From positions 8,871,586 to 8,935,585 of the forward strand of contig NW_006494931.1 in NCBI RefSeq assembly GCF_000471905.2: a DNA stretch of 64,000 nt, read 5' to 3'. This DNA is from Amborella trichopoda. Lineage: Eukaryota; Streptophyta; Magnoliopsida; Amborellales; Amborellaceae. The notes beneath the pieces are model-generated. The model did no database searches and was not told where the DNA came from. It saw only the letters and a list, made by a program, of their open reading frames with translations. A program made the position numbers and the translations under genes. Below, in pieces: positions 32,518 through 44,399 of this stretch. Every line of letters starts with the position of its first letter. Position 1 is the stretch's first letter.

Positions 32518-33672
32518 TGTAGACACCCCATTTTAAATCTAGCAAATTCTTTGGTTTTTTGAAACCTTAGAACCACACTTAACCTAGTAAACCAAAATCC
32601 ATAGTTCACATAGCCTATCTTGTGATCCAAAACCAATTTGCCTGCCAAGAACCTTGCAGAAATTTTGACCCAGATTCTGTAAATGCCATGTTTTACTAAA
32701 ACAATCATTAAAAATAGTAAAAAAATATGTTTTGGCCCAAATTCTCTAAGAGCTTCACAAGAGGCTGAGGAACACACCTGAAAAGAAAAAATTCGATTTG
32801 GAATATTTTTTGTTTGTTCGGCACGGGGCGTGCCACCCAGCCTTGGGTGACACAAAGTGTGTCGCCTAGGAGGCACAGGGTGTGCCGCCCAGCCATTGGC
32901 GACACGTCTCATGACATGACCCCTACCGCCCAGTCCAGATCGATTTTTTTCATTTTACATGGGCGGCACACCCCGTGCCACCCAATCCGCCTCCCCAAAA
33001 TGGTATCTTTGACTGGGGGAATTTGTTTGTTTCGTGAGTTGATTCTCCCCAACAAACTTGGCCCCCTTTTGAGGATCTTTTTGGGAAGTTTTTAGAGGGG
33101 GACAGAGAGACAGAGGATGAGGCTACAGAGAGAAGAAAAAAGCTAAAAAAATAGAGATAGAAACCTTGTAGAGAGATAAGCTACCCTAGGGTTAGCTTCA
33201 GGAAACCCCCAGCCTCCCAAAACTTCAACCTTGAAGCTTGATAGAGCCTAGAACCATCTATAGGGCACAACCACCCTATACTGGAGGGAGTTTCTGGCTA
33301 TTGCCCGGATCAGAGAGAGACAAAAGAGGACCGGTCCTGATACGAGCGAGCCCTAGAAAGCTCGGGAGTCCCGGGACATCCAAACCGGTTTGGTATCATT
33401 CTTAACCCTCTCTCTTTCTTCATTTCCTTACTGATTTATTTTACTTTGATTTGTGTTTTATTTATTTTCTTCAAAAATCGTATTTTTGATATCTTAGTTC
33501 ATGCTGGCTCCGCCACAGATCTGAGAGCAGATCTGCTCATTTTTTGGCAGATATGGCCTCAAATCTAAATTCAATTTGTCCCACCTTCTCTACTCTTTCA
33601 TTTTCATCATTTTAAGGTGTCAGATCCGAGAGATCTTCATTTCAAGATCTCTCTGATTTTTCACGGTAAACA
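32518..33672 (+). mobile_element. 5' LTR of element D
   Basis: It starts TGTAGACACCCC and ends near '...cggtaaaca', just before the PBS, at about 1155 bp. It matches the 3' LTR from 61432 and copy E at 485-1542. It contains the GC-rich GTGTCGCC/GGCGACAC block (32820-32990) and the 'gagagacaaaagaggaccgg' and 'gatctgagagcagatctgctc' landmarks. Confidence 0.85.
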
Positions 33673-33674
33673 GT

Positions 33675-33692
33675 TTGGCGCCCACTGTGGGG
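33675..33692 (+). promoter_or_regulatory. Primer binding site of element D
   Basis: 'ttggcgcccactgtgggg' stands two to three bases after the LTR end. This PBS form is common in plant gypsy elements and differs from the TTGGCGACTCC form in A and B, so D used another primer tRNA. Confidence 0.75.
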
Positions 33693-34313
33693 CAAATAGA
33701 GCGTGATCCGAGCATCAAATATTGAAACTTTTCAGACATGCTCTATGTACCATTTTGTGACTATTCTCAAAGTTTCAGGTCAAAATAAAATATTTAAAAA
33801 TACAAATAAATATTTTTCTGCTAGATCCGCAGTCCCCTCTTGTCGCTTTATTTTAATTTATTTCATCAAAAAATATTTTATTTACTGTTTCTCCAAGTTT
33901 ATAGTAAGCCTATTTTATCAATATATAAAATAATATAAAATAATAATTTTTTGGGCGACACTAGGCGTGCCGCTCAGGCGACATAGTGCGTGCCGCCCAG
34001 GGGACACGGACCGTGCCACCCAAGTCTAGGGAAACATGCTCTCTAGTTCCCTTCGTCGTCTAGTTCAGATTGTTTTAAAATTTTGCAGGCTGGGTCTTGG
34101 GCGTTTCTTGTGACTACTCAAAAATTATCAGACCAAAATATAATTTTTAAAAATATCAAAAAAAAATTTACTTGATACAGGTATGCTCTATCTATTATTC
34201 TTCTGTTTCACTTTGTTTTAATTTTATTCCACCAAAAAGTTTGATTTTTCTACTTTTGCAAGTTTCAGTAGCCTTATCTCGTCAAGATCAACAAGATAAA
34301 TAATAATAATTAT

Positions 34314-34371
<58 letters not shown>

Positions 34372-35335
34372 TAATGATAATAATAGTAATAATAATAATA
34401 ATAATAATTAAAAAAAAACAAATTTGGTCAACACGGTCCGTGCCACCCTATCACAGAGGTCCCATAAAAGTTTTGGGACTCCACAGGCTTGTTCCAGAGC
34501 CTTTTTTGTGCTTGTTCACCAATTTTTGGCTTAAAATAAATTTTTTAAAAAATATAAAAAAATTTATTTTGCTTCAAGTCTGTTCAACTCTTGACTTTTT
34601 CTTTTTTATTTTAGTTTGTTAATTTTGACTGAAACCATTTTTTTGCTACTTTCACCACGCTTCGTTTAACTGTGTTTCATCAAACTTAAAAAAGATAAAA
34701 AAAAATTAAAAAAAAAAAGAATACATCAAGGGCTGCTCCCACCCTCCCGGAACCGTGTCTCGTTCGAGTCACCCTCGACCCGGGCCGCGCTTGACTTAGC
34801 AAGGATTGTGCTTGGTCTCATTGTTCTGACTTTACCTTATTAGGAGTTGTTACCCCTCCATCTGTACTGTGCTTAGAGCGAGTTTTGCCACAAAGCATGC
34901 ATCGCTAAACACGATCAGTGTCGAGTGCCCACTTATTTTCTTTCTTTGCATTGTATGCCTCTGTGATTGACTTTATTTTTATTTGCGTGCTTCTTTACAC
35001 ACTCTAGCACACACCGACCGGGAATCCCGAAAAACCAAAAAACAAATTTTTTGAAAAGCCACGTTAACGGTGTGAGGGCAACCTAGCATTGAGAGCCGAG
35101 GCAGTAGGGATTCGCGTAACTTTAACTGTGAGTGCCCCTCCGTAATCTTTTGCCTCAAAGAAACTCCGCGTATAGTAGGACCTTTTGAACATCCTATAAC
35201 CTATGTGAGGACCTATATCAGCCAGCCGAATTTAAATAGTTTAGAACCCACTCTCAAGCCAAGCCTATCCATAATCTGACTAGGTCAAACATTTTCATGT
35301 GCTTCCTTGGTTATTCCTGATCGGTTAATCTTATA
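33693..35335 (+). other. Untranslated leader of D, no gene
   Basis: This AT-rich leader contains a second GGCGACAC-type block (33955-34025), a TAA/ATA microsatellite (34297-34410) and a stretch (35040-35160) starting 'gccacgttaacggtgtgaggg'. The GC-rich block repeats the LTR module. I see no frame with protein features. Confidence 0.7.
34297..34410 (+). repeat. (TAA)n microsatellite in the D leader
   Basis: About 110 bases of almost pure ATA/TAA. A second one is in D's 3' region (57881-57967). Confidence 0.95.
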
Positions 35336-35830
35336 TTCCAGTCCGGACCCGCTTTTGGTCCAAGCTAAAGCTTCTAGGTCCAAGTCCAAGCTTGTACCCA
35401 GCCTAGCCCAGGTTCGAACCGGGTTCACAGCCAGGTCCTAACCTAGGCCCCCTCTTGGTCCAAATCGAAAGCTCGTTCCTGGCTCATCTTTGATCCACTC
35501 CAGGTCCATACCTGGCCTGATCATTAAAACTCTCTGGGTCCAAGTTCAGGCTTATACCCAGCCTAGCCCTAGTCCGAACCTAGGCCCCCTCTTGGTCCGA
35601 GCCGAAGGCTCGTTTCTAGTTCATCCTTGATCCAGTTTGGGTCCATACTCAGTCTGATTATCACAACCCTCTAGGTCCAAGCCTAGGCTTGCACCCAGCT
35701 CAGTCCTGGTCCGAACCAAGCTCACACTCAAGTCCAAACCTAGACCTACTCTTGGTCCGAGCTGAGACTTGCACCCATCTAGTCTAGATCTTAGTCTAAG
35801 TTTTAGCATAGTCTAAGCTTAGAGTTGCCT
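35336..35830 (+). repeat. ~115-bp tandem repeats in the D leader
   Basis: Four or so degenerate units contain 'ttggtccgagccgaaggctcg', 'cttgtacccagcctagccc' and 'gtccgaaccgggttcac'. Each carries short palindromes (gagccgaaggctc), so the RNA may form repeated hairpins. It directly precedes gag. Confidence 0.75.
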
Positions 35831-36027
35831 TTAGAGTAGACTAGGCTTACCTTAGTTCATGGTTTGGACCAAAGCCCATTGAGTTTAGCAAGTCTAGGTT
35901 CTAATCTAGTCGTAGCCTAGGTCTCAGCTAAAGTTTTGCCCCTAGAGTCGGGTTAGGTCTGCCCTAAGCCGTCGAGTCTAGCCCTTACCTAAGTATAGAT
36001 TCTAGAACCCAACCAAAGAGAATCACC

Positions 36028-38326
36028 ATGTCGGTTACTCAAGACGACCATAATGATTCCTCCACAGCTGACTCTAAACCAAACCTTCCCAAACTTAGGG
36101 ACCAATATGCTGCAATCCCTTGGAACTATTAACAGACCTCTGGCCAATCCGTTATCCAATGCCCAGATCTTCAGTTGGAGGCAAAGTGCCAAGGGTCCAC
36201 TCCTAGTCCCAAAATCGGTGTGATCCGAAAAAAGCTAATTCAGCCCAAAAAATTCTGAATAGTCAGGGTGTCCGACCAGGTGTCGTCCTACAGGGGATTT
36301 TAAGTAGCCAAAGCAGAAGTCGAGTGAGGGAAGAAATTCATGGGGCATCTAACTCCAATTCCCACAACTCGAACAAAAATAACCCCAAGATGCAGCGGTC
36401 TCAGAACCAAGACCCATCTAGGTCTAGGAGATCCAATCCAACCTCGAGCCACCACAGTATCACTCACGATGTTCTTAACACTGTACGGAGTAGAGACGTC
36501 AATTTAGATCAAGCCTTAGGTGAGGTGGGCGTCCAAGCTGCCCCTAAAATTCTAGTTGATTTAGGTTACACTATTCATGCCCCAGCTCATGGGTCAAACC
36601 CAAACCACGTTAACGGTATAGGTTTACCCTGGCACAACCAAGTTAGCCGATTCTTCAATCGGTCCCCTTAGTCCATCCGGTCCAACAAACCGTGCCATTT
36701 TAACAACCAGTGGCGACACCTATGGGCCAATGTGCCCCTCAGGCACAAATGTATCAAACCGCCTCGATAACAGCAGCTCATCCATCACATGCACAAGCAG
36801 GCCAGCATCTACCCCAAGTCTCAACTCATCAGTCTATGCTTGGAACCCACCAACCGGTGAGCCTACTCTCATGTCAAATACCCAACAAGATATGCTTGTA
36901 AGGATGGGTATGCACGAAATCCTACCCCCAAATGCCTACGCGTTCATGAGACCCATGGAAGACCTTCCCCCTGGGTTTGTCATCCCAGAGTTTAAAAACA
37001 AATTCAATGGGAAAGTGACCCAGATATTCACGTCAACGTGTACCTCCTCTCCGTCCGAATCTTGTGAGACCGGCCTAACCAGTTGAAGGCCTTGTTTTCA
37101 CAAACTTTGACCTGTGAGGCTTTTAACTGGCATCAAAGAATAATGACTGCTCAACCACACATAACTTCAGACGAAATGTTCAACCAGTTCATGTCTCATT
37201 ACCGTGGGTCGACACCAAGATCTCTTTCCCTGGACGAGCTCAGTGCAACTAAAAAAAACCTTGGAGAATCCTTTAAGGATTTTAGGGTCGATTCCACAAG
37301 GCAGCGATGTGAGTCATCGAATGTCCACTTACGGACCCAGCTAAGATCTCCATGGCCTTAGAAAATGCAACTCTTGAATACAGGACCTTCTTTAGCCAGG
37401 GACATATCCCCCACTCTTTTGACTCCATGATCGAGTGGGTGGCGCGACATGAAAGGACAAGAGGGACACCCCTCAGTACTAGGCCCGATAACAAACACAT
37501 CACTACTTCCCAGAATAAAAATAAGAGCAACGGCAAGGGGAAAGCTTCCAATCAGATTAACGAAATTGTCGTTAATGGGCCGGCTCAAGGTTCAGTCACC
37601 CAACACAATAATAGGAATCAAAATCGAATGGTGGAAGGGTTTAGTTCGAAAAGCAGGTCACTAATACGTGACATACAGCCTAGAGCAAACGCTCAAAATA
37701 ACAATTGAAGGCTAGAGGACAACTTCACTCCTCTCAAATACCCATTAGAAAAAGTGATGGAGTTACTCTTGAAGAAAAACATGGTTCAACTCCCGCCACC
37801 ATCTGAAACACCATTTGAGGTTAAGGATAAGAACTAATGGTGCAAGTGGCATAGAAACCATGCCCATGATACACAAAACTGTTTCTACATGAAGCGGGTG
37901 ATTCAAGGGTTGATTAATAGGGGCGACATCACTGTCGGGCCTAGAAATCAACCTGTTAAAGGACCTAATCAAAAGATGGGTATCTTCACAAACCCTCTCC
38001 CCAAAAATACGTCCACAACAACCGAAGAAACGGGAGCTCCAAGTAACTCAAAGGAGGATGTTATCATTCGCATCATTGAAAACGGAGACGAAAAAGATGA
38101 TCCCAGCCACTTCATATTTGCTTGTGATCATCATCTCCAAGAAGTTGAAGAAGATCTTTTGAGTCTTCTTAGAGGAAATTCTTCATCCCCAAACTCTGAT
38201 GATCCCCCTAAGTGGGACCAGTATGATGAAGATAATGCCCTCGAGATTGACATGGTCAAAGCTAATAAAAAGGGATCATCTTCTAAACAACGGGCCAACC
38301 ACGAGGTCTCCCATTACTCTCACTAG
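36028..38326 (+). pseudogene. gag: Broken gag of element D
   Basis: The likely start is the ATG at 36028 ('MSVTQDDHNDSSTADSK'), which stops after 34 codons. Further pieces in shifting frames follow. These are a Pro/Gln/His-rich stretch (36324-36900), then 'MRPMEDLPPGFVIPEFKNKFNG' and the gag core at 37083-37361 ('CEAFNWHQRIMTAQPHI', 'SLDELSATKKNLGESFKDF'). They end with 'YPLEKVMELLLKKNMVQLPPP' and a Zn-knuckle-like 'WCKWHRNHAHDTQNC' (about 37838-37882), interrupted by a stop at 37836. The order fits Tat Gag. An acidic linker (37889-38326) leads to the protease. Confidence 0.8.
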
Positions 38327-38561
38327 GCCTGATCCTATCGAGCTCTAGGATGGCGAAGTTGATTCCTTAACCTGAAGTGGTCGAGTGTTCAAACATGTCC
38401 AATTGATGGCGAACACTTTTGATGAAAGAATGGGAGCCACATCAACAGCCAAACCACCAGCAGGGGTTACGGATCATGAACCTAATAAAAGAACTCAAGG
38501 ATCCGCAATCACCTATGATCTACCAACTCATCTCGGGAAGATCCAGGCTTAAATCTCCATC

Positions 38562-39340
38562 TTGAAGCTGCTTGCGAATTCGTCGGCACATAGAGCGCAA
38601 ATTGAAAAGGTTCTTGCTAAGACCCACATCCCGAGCAACACACAACCGGATGAGTTGTGCGAGATGATCAACCAACTAATAGCATCAATGCCAATCATAA
38701 TCACGGACGATGACATGCTGGATAATGTCAATCGCTTTAACATCCAGCCTCTTCATATCAACTATTTTCATGAAAGGATATGAGATCAGGAGAGTGCTGG
38801 TTGATAATGGGGCATCCCTGAATATATGCCCTATGAAAAAGGTGAAGCAGAGAGGCAAAAGCCCGGATGACTTCGAATTGTGTCAATTAACCATCGTTGC
38901 ATATGATGGGACCAAGAGGCAAGCTGAGGCATATTGCCTCTCACACTCAAGATTGGCCCCACCATTCAGCCGGTAAATGTTTATGTCTTTGACATAAAAC
39001 CTTCTTTCAACATGCTGCTAAGAAGACCCTGGCTCCACAAAACCTCGTGGTCGCCTCCATGCTACATCAATGCTTAAAATTTCCAACCAAAAATGGCGTT
39101 GCCAAGGTTTGTCCCGACCCCCCTTCTTTTCTTAATCCTATCACACATAGCGGAAAGCTAACCTTAGGGGTCGAGCTTGGGGAAATCCCACTAGCTTTGT
39201 TCAAGCAAGCTGATTGTGCCACTTTACGCCTAGAGGTCGGCGACCCTATTCCTCAAATTTTGCAAACATCTGCATCAATGGAGGACATTATCCAATGTTA
39301 ACATCGATACGGTTTCGGGTCCCTCGAAGCTTGGCACATG
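38562..39340 (+). pseudogene. pol: Aspartic protease region of D, broken
   Basis: Upstream is a Tat-type segment 'IEKVLAKTHIPSNTQP' and 'IIITDDDMLD'. The retropepsin core has 'RVLVDNGASLNICPM', with the catalytic Asp in D-N-G-A-S, 'VAYDGTKRQAE' and, in another frame, 'LLRRPWLH' (family LLGRPWIH). Frameshifts near 38750 and 38980 break it. The protease would cleave the Gag-Pol polyprotein. This is the only recognisable protease in the window. Confidence 0.75.
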
Positions 39341-39785
39341 CTCCTCTCTCAAGGCTTCCAACCAGGCCAAGGCTTGGGGAGTCAAGGGCAAGGTGGAACG
39401 GAGGCGATTTCTGAATCACCCTAAGCCAAAACTAAAAACGGGGATCGAAGAGGACTCAATTGTTCTCTCACTTTATTTCAAAGCCAGATGAAGCCTTCAA
39501 GTTATCCAGGCTTTGTATCAGGAGGCATTCAACGCATCAATCCTCTCGATGCCCGTCCTTCAAAACAGCTAAAGGTGATCCTTAATTCCCGAACAGGGGA
39601 TAGTCCCTCTTCCACATCTCAGCACACACAAGGACTAGGAATTGAAGACCAATTTGCTAACCTGGATCAAGAGGAGGTGTGCACAGTTGGCTCTAATATA
39701 GCCAAGGGTGCTCATCCACCAACACTAACCCAGGGACAGAATTGATCGATCATTCCTTTATCTCAAGAATTGCTGGAAGCATACT
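39341..39785 (+). pseudogene. pol: Post-protease region of D with G-patch-like motif
   Basis: In the frame continuing from protease, 39353-39400 reads 'GFQPGQGLGSQGQGG', a glycine-rich G-patch-like motif. G-patch motifs next to retropepsin are known in some retroviruses, and similar 'G-x-GLG' tails occur in Tat elements. The sequence continues with a hydrophilic linker ('NLDQEEVCTVG') and is cut by element C at 39786. Confidence 0.6.
39781..39785. repeat. Candidate target site ATACT of element C (left flank)
   Basis: These five bases precede the reversed LTR end of C. The right copy is lost because C's other edge is truncated, so this is unconfirmed. Confidence 0.3.
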
Positions 39786-40559
39786 TGTTTGGCGCCTTGA
39801 TCTGGCCCTCTGGATCCCTGGAGGATTGGGTGGCACGCGTCTCGTGTTTTGGGGGAGACCGGGATATTTGTGAGATCGCTCTTTCGTGAACCTCTTTCGA
39901 AGTCGGGGGCAGGTGTTACCAACCGGTGAGAGAGGAATTTAAAAGGTGGCTTCAGGACTTACTCAGGCTGACTCGCATGGGCGCCCTCTTAGATCACGAA
40001 GAAAGCCCACCAGTAATGAAACTAGTTTGGAATCACCTCCCTTGGCTCGTATTTTTTTTATTTTTTGCTTACTTGCAAGCACATATATATATATATATGG
40101 CAAAGGTTATGGGATAGGTGGGTCAAACCTCAACCTTTCTCCCTCTTTGATGAACATGCGCAAGCAAGCATATTCAAAAAGAAGAAAGAAAGATGGGGGG
40201 AGAGAAGAATTTGACCAAGCGAGAAGATCAGTGCAATGAGTAGTCTGGTGAATATTTGTTGTAACGTGGTAGCGAAACGGGCTCGATAACTGAGACAGGC
40301 TCACGGGAAAACTATTAGACATTATTGCCTATATCGACTAGCTAAGCACAATGGTAGGTCTGTCGTGGCAGTAAAGCGGGCCAAGCGAACCCGACGCAAC
40401 AACATTGACGACAGGACTGCCATGAGATGCAAACCTCAATCCCTCTTGGTCGAACAAAAGAGCAGTAGAGGAATGATTAAAGAGAAGAAGGGAATAGATG
40501 GAAGGAGATAGAAGAAGGAAGAGAGGAGGGAGAAGAAGGAAGAGGAGATGCAGTCGATG

Positions 40560-41290
40560 CTAGACATTGCCGACTGTTTCAGTAGATGGGAGAGAGGGGA
40601 AGCAGTTGGCGCTAGACTTCACCAACTGTGTCAGATGAGAAGAGAGGAAGAGAACCAACTGATGCTAAGTCTTGCCAACTGACAGAAGAAGAGAGGGAAA
40701 ACTAGTGGGCGATAAGTCTCGTCGACTGACAGAAGAGGAGAGAGAGAAGACCAACTGACACCAAATCTTACCGAGTGATAGAAGAAGGAAGAGAAGACCA
40801 ACCAGTGATAGGTCACGTCGATTAACAAAAGAAGAGAGAGAAGATCAACCGGCGACAAGGTCTCACCGACTAATAGAAGCAGAGAAAGAAGACCAACCGG
40901 TGCTAGGTCTTGTCGACTGGTAGAAGAAGAGAGATAAGGCCAATCAGCGTCAAGGCCTCGTCAACTGATAGAAGCAGAGAGAGAAGACCAACCGGCGCTA
41001 GGCTTCCCCAGTTGACATAAGAAGCTAGAAAATACCAACTGGTGTTAGGTCTCACCGACTGGTAGAAGAAGAGAGAAGGCCAACTGACAATAGGCCTTGC
41101 CAGTTGACAAAAGAAGAGAGAGGAGGTCAACAGGTTCTAGGCTTCACCAGTTGACAGAAGAAGATAGAAACGACCGCCCGGCACTAAGTCTTGCCGACTG
41201 GTAGAAGAAGAGTGAGAAGATCAACAGGCGCTAGACCTCAACAATTGATAGAAAAAGAGGGAGAAGGCCAACCGGTGCTAAGCCTCGTCA
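40560..41290 (-). repeat. ~55-60 bp array in the C 3' LTR
   Basis: About 12 units contain 'agaagagagagaagaccaaccggcgctaggtct' in pieces and 'caccgactg'. The array stands where B's LTR has its own unrelated-looking ~60-bp array. The unit core CAACCGGCGCTAG (40989-41001) is the one shared with other arrays in the window. Confidence 0.8.
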
Positions 41291-41560
41291 GTTGATAGAA
41301 GAAGAGAGAGAGCGAGAGAGAGACGAGAGATGAAGAAAAGAGAGAGAAAAGAGAGAGAAAGAGAAGAGAATGAGAGAGAGAGAGAGGGAGAGAGATGAGA
41401 GAGAAGAGAGATAAAGAGAGAAGAGAGAAAAGAGAGAGAAAGAGAAGAGATAGTGAGAGAACGAGAGAGAAAGAGAGAGAGAAGAGACAAAAAGATAGAG
41501 GAGAGGGAGAATGAGGGAGAGAGAGGAGGAGAGAGAAAGTTGCATGCTCAAACGGTAGCG
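41290..41560 (-). repeat. GA (minus: CT) tract in the C 3' LTR
   Basis: Almost only G and A over 270 bp, the counterpart of B's CT tract. The Ser/Leu/Phe-rich minus frames are artefacts. Confidence 0.9.
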
Positions 41561-41690
41561 ATCCTTTTCTTCTCTCTCCTCTATCTCTCTCCAAGATATA
41601 CTCACAGGCTCTAGCAAGAATGAAAATTTTATTGAATCTTCCAAGAATGAATTGAGCGTATAGAGGAGTCTGTTTACAATGAGGTAGTAC

Positions 41691-41702
41691 CTGTTTATAT
41701 AG
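41691..41702 (-). promoter_or_regulatory. Putative TATA box of the C 3' LTR
   Basis: CTATATAAACAG on the minus strand, upstream of the CT tract in LTR sense. The 5' LTR remnant has CTATATAAGC at 54360-54351. Confidence 0.55.
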
Positions 41703-42836
41703 AATTGTGCCCAAACATTAGTGGATTGTTCAAAATTAAACCTAATTGCTGAAAATTAATTGAATTAAAAGAAATTTTAAAAATAAGTGTAAAATGACTG
41801 TTTTGCCCATACCTAACAATGTGTGGAATTCCAGAACAGTCCCTCCTACTGCCCGAGATCTTGCGTGATCTTCCATGGCTGATCCGAGGTTGTTCTGATG
41901 CCCTTTTAATCGATAAATTATTGTTTTCTTATAGGGCTTGGCATGACGATCGTTTTGATACCAACTTCGAGCCATGAATCATGTTTTTGAGTCATGATCA
42001 CGAGACTTGAAATTTGTTTGAATCTTAGAGACTTTGGACCGATAGTGCACTTTGGAATCCGGTGGTCAAAATTTTAGTTACTTCATCGGTCTTCATACAT
42101 GAAATCTAACCGTCCATCATGTGCGGGGTTCAGACCAATGGTAGCCTTGGACCTTACGCACACAACATAATTGATTTCGCATTGATCTGTTGTATGAACG
42201 TCGTGATTTGGTCCATAGATCAAGGCGTGTTGCCGCTGAATTTTCTGCAACTTCTTCACAGATTGGAAAATTCTCTCTAACTTTTCTCCCTACTCAGACA
42301 TCGTCTCGAGGTGTGCCACATATCAAGTTGTTCGTCTTGATGAGACGAATACGCTCACCAAATTTGGGAGCAATTCGACTTGGAACGAGTGAGTTACATG
42401 GCCCGAAAGTGACTGTAAAAACAACCACCTTCAATGGTGTTTTAGTGTAGTGAGGCCACACGGGAATAGTGTGTGACCCTCCTGTTTCAATGTTAGACTC
42501 ATGTCTTTGTTCTGGAGTGTCCGATTAAGCTGAAACTTGGCCAATAGGGGTTTTCGACCGTATTGGATCTAATGGAGGTGGTCTCATAGTGATTTGAAGT
42601 ACCAAAAATGTAGTTCCAGTTGTAGAGTCCGTTTCAGGGTGCTAGTGGCCATTATTTCAAAAATTGTCCCTTTGCGTTCACTGCCTTAGACATGTCAGAA
42701 TTCGACGAAACATGGCAGGTGGTCTTTTGGAATGCTGATGACGATCTTGACCCATTCTGGGGGAATTATGAGACTGTTAGTAATTTCCACTGTTTTGTAG
42801 GCTTTATTGACCTGCTTGCTACCAAGGACCAAGGTG

Positions 42837-43286
42837 TTAAAAAATACATTCAAACATCTTGCCCCGCCGAATGTTGTTCTTCAAGAGAAGCGAGAAGGAC
42901 AAAAATTCGGAAAGTTTCCTTCGACTTTTTCTTTTTTCCTTCCTAGCCACAGGACCACGTGAACGCCGAGGAGATTCACGTAATGCTGTCACTAGGCTGC
43001 TCAGACGTAGGGATGCAGTGTTCGCAGGTCCATCCGTGGAGACTTTAAGGGGAGAAGAGACTTTTTTTAGGGATCTTATCGAAGTCTTCACCCTCATGTG
43101 GACTATTTGCGTTTCAGAATCTAAGGATTTTGTACGAACCTTGTCGGTCAGAATTAGGCCCATCTGGCAATTGAGTTTCATGTCGAAGGGCATTGTTCTC
43201 ACTTGATCAGGGTTTCTTGCATCCTCTGGTGTTGAGCCACATTTTGAGGAAGAATGGTGTGCTGAAGGGCCTTGCATCGACACCAT
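42837..43286 (-). CDS. Possible sense extra frame next to the C 3' LTR
   Basis: This 149-codon frame is in the element's own direction. It contains 'SLKKVSSPLKVSTDGP' and a basic stretch 'RKEKRKSRRKLSEF', and runs into the LTR edge. It matches the B frame at 19449-19817 over the region closest to the LTR. Whether sense or antisense is coding cannot be told by eye. No domain is recognised. Confidence 0.35.
   Translation of the reverse strand: MVSMQGPSAHHSSSKCGSTPEDARNPDQVRTMPFDMKLNCQMGLILTDKVRTKSLDSETQIVHMRVKTSIRSLKKVSSPLKVSTDGPANTASLRLSSLVTALRESPRRSRGPVARKEKRKSRRKLSEFLSFSLLLKNNIRRGKMFECIF
42859..43206 (+). CDS. Possible antisense frame next to the C 3' LTR
   Basis: This 115-codon frame starts three bases inside the internal region and reads away from the LTR, antisense to C. 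It shares 'KRSEKD', 'FLATGPRE', 'GDS.NAVT' and 'IC.SE..DF' with the B antisense frame (19919-19509) in the same order. It could be an antisense additional ORF of the kind known in some Tat elements. Function unknown. Confidence 0.4.
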   Translation: MPRRMLFFKRSEKDKNSESFLRLFLFSFLATGPRERRGDSRNAVTRLLRRRDAVFAGPSVETLRGEETFFRDLIEVFTLMWTICVSESKDFVRTLSVRIRPIWQLSFMSKGIVLT

Positions 43287-44135
43287 CTGCTTTACGAATT
43301 AGTTGTTCTTTGGCGAGTAGGCTACCTCAGTTTGTCGAGGTGACCAGCTCTGGGTACAACCACCCCTACCCAATGCTGTGCAGCTAGGACAATCACCCCG
43401 ATTGTCGTTCCAAGGTCATAGCTGACTTAACTTCCTTGGGGCGTCTTCAACATTTTTAAAAGTATGTTGATGACCTTGTGAGAATGTTGCTCTTTGTCAT
43501 GAGACTTGTCTTGCAGTCTTGGCGAGTCTTCTGTCTTTAAGTCCTTTTTGCAACTGAACTCAGACTGTAGGAATCTTTTCCTTGAAGCTCATATTTTTTG
43601 ATCTCAGGTTTTATGCCCCCATGGATTTTCTTCCTTTGAGTGAGGGTTGAAGCTGCATGTTGAGATGAGTGCTGCATCAACCTATTTTTTGGTCCAAACA
43701 TCCTTTGCAGATTTTTGCTTGAACTTGAGAAGCAGCGACTTGGAGAAGGTTTTCCCCAACTTCTTTTTATTTGGGGCTTTTTTTTACCTATGACCTTTCG
43801 GCCATGTCCACCCTTTTTGTCCATTTTTACTCAATTTTACTCACAATTCCCTTTCGAGTTTTCACTGTGCTCAGTTTTATTCACGGAACTCTTTTACTCA
43901 TGGTTTCGTGACCATGCCCGTCCGTTATTTTTACTCGTAGCGGTCCCTTGTTCAGGTAAACACCATGCTCGTTATATATTTTTCTGTGAGGGCGTGTTGA
44001 AGGTCATGCCTCCGGGGCCTGTACGAAACAGTTTAACGTCATGCGGCCTAGATGTGCACTATGGTTTAAGGTCATACAGGTCGACCGTAATGGTGATGGA
44101 TGGCAGTCTATGAAGGCCATGGAGTGAGTATGGTG
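43287..44135 (-). other. C 3' region: conserved modules, no gene
   Basis: It holds the segment homologous to B 19440-19560 ('ccaatgctgtgcagc', 'cagtttgtcgaggtgaccagctctgggtacaacc') and the reversed 'gagtaaaa' module (43825-43990: 'tttactcatggtttcgtgacca'). I see no protein with recognisable features. Confidence 0.6.
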
Positions 44136-44139
44136 GTGG

Positions 44140-44340
44140 TTTGGCTCACTTGGGGAGATGGCTCGAGGCTACCTATGAGAGATGGACGATGTATGAAATG
44201 TAAGTAGATGATCGTGACCCACTAACTTTCGATGAGTATGGATGATGGGATGGTTCACCATTGTGTGAGCATGGGTGAGAATCACTGGGGAATGATGTAG
44301 GGTGATGAAAGGAATGAACTCACTGAGGAGGTAATGAAGG
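44140..44340 (-). repeat. TCACTGGGGA-type units, second block, in C
   Basis: The plus strand shows 'ctcacttggggagat' (44146), 'aatcactggggaatg' (44278) and 'aactcactgaggagg' (44318). They match reversed units at 18523-18700 in B. Confidence 0.55.
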
Positions 44341-44399
44341 TGGTGCGCGCACATTAACAGGTAGTTTAGAAAAGGCGTGCGTGAAAGTGCACGAAAAGG

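Larger units (their letters stand above)
39786..42856 (-). mobile_element. 3' LTR of element C
   Basis: The LTR is 3071 bp; on the minus strand it starts TGTTTGAATGTATTTTTTAA and ends at 39786 with a diverged terminus ('ggcgccaaaca'). It is colinear with B's LTR in its outer parts ('ctcttagatcacgaagaaagc', 'gcagacaaag'-type phrases) but has a different internal array, so it is a sister LTR family. A TATA box reads CTATATAAACAG (41702-41691). The array is at 40560-41290 and the GA tract at 41290-41560. An (AT)n run is at 40083-40099. Confidence 0.8.

Noticed and set aside
34224..34421. Tyr/Ile-rich minus-strand frame
   Set aside because: Translation of the TAA microsatellite.
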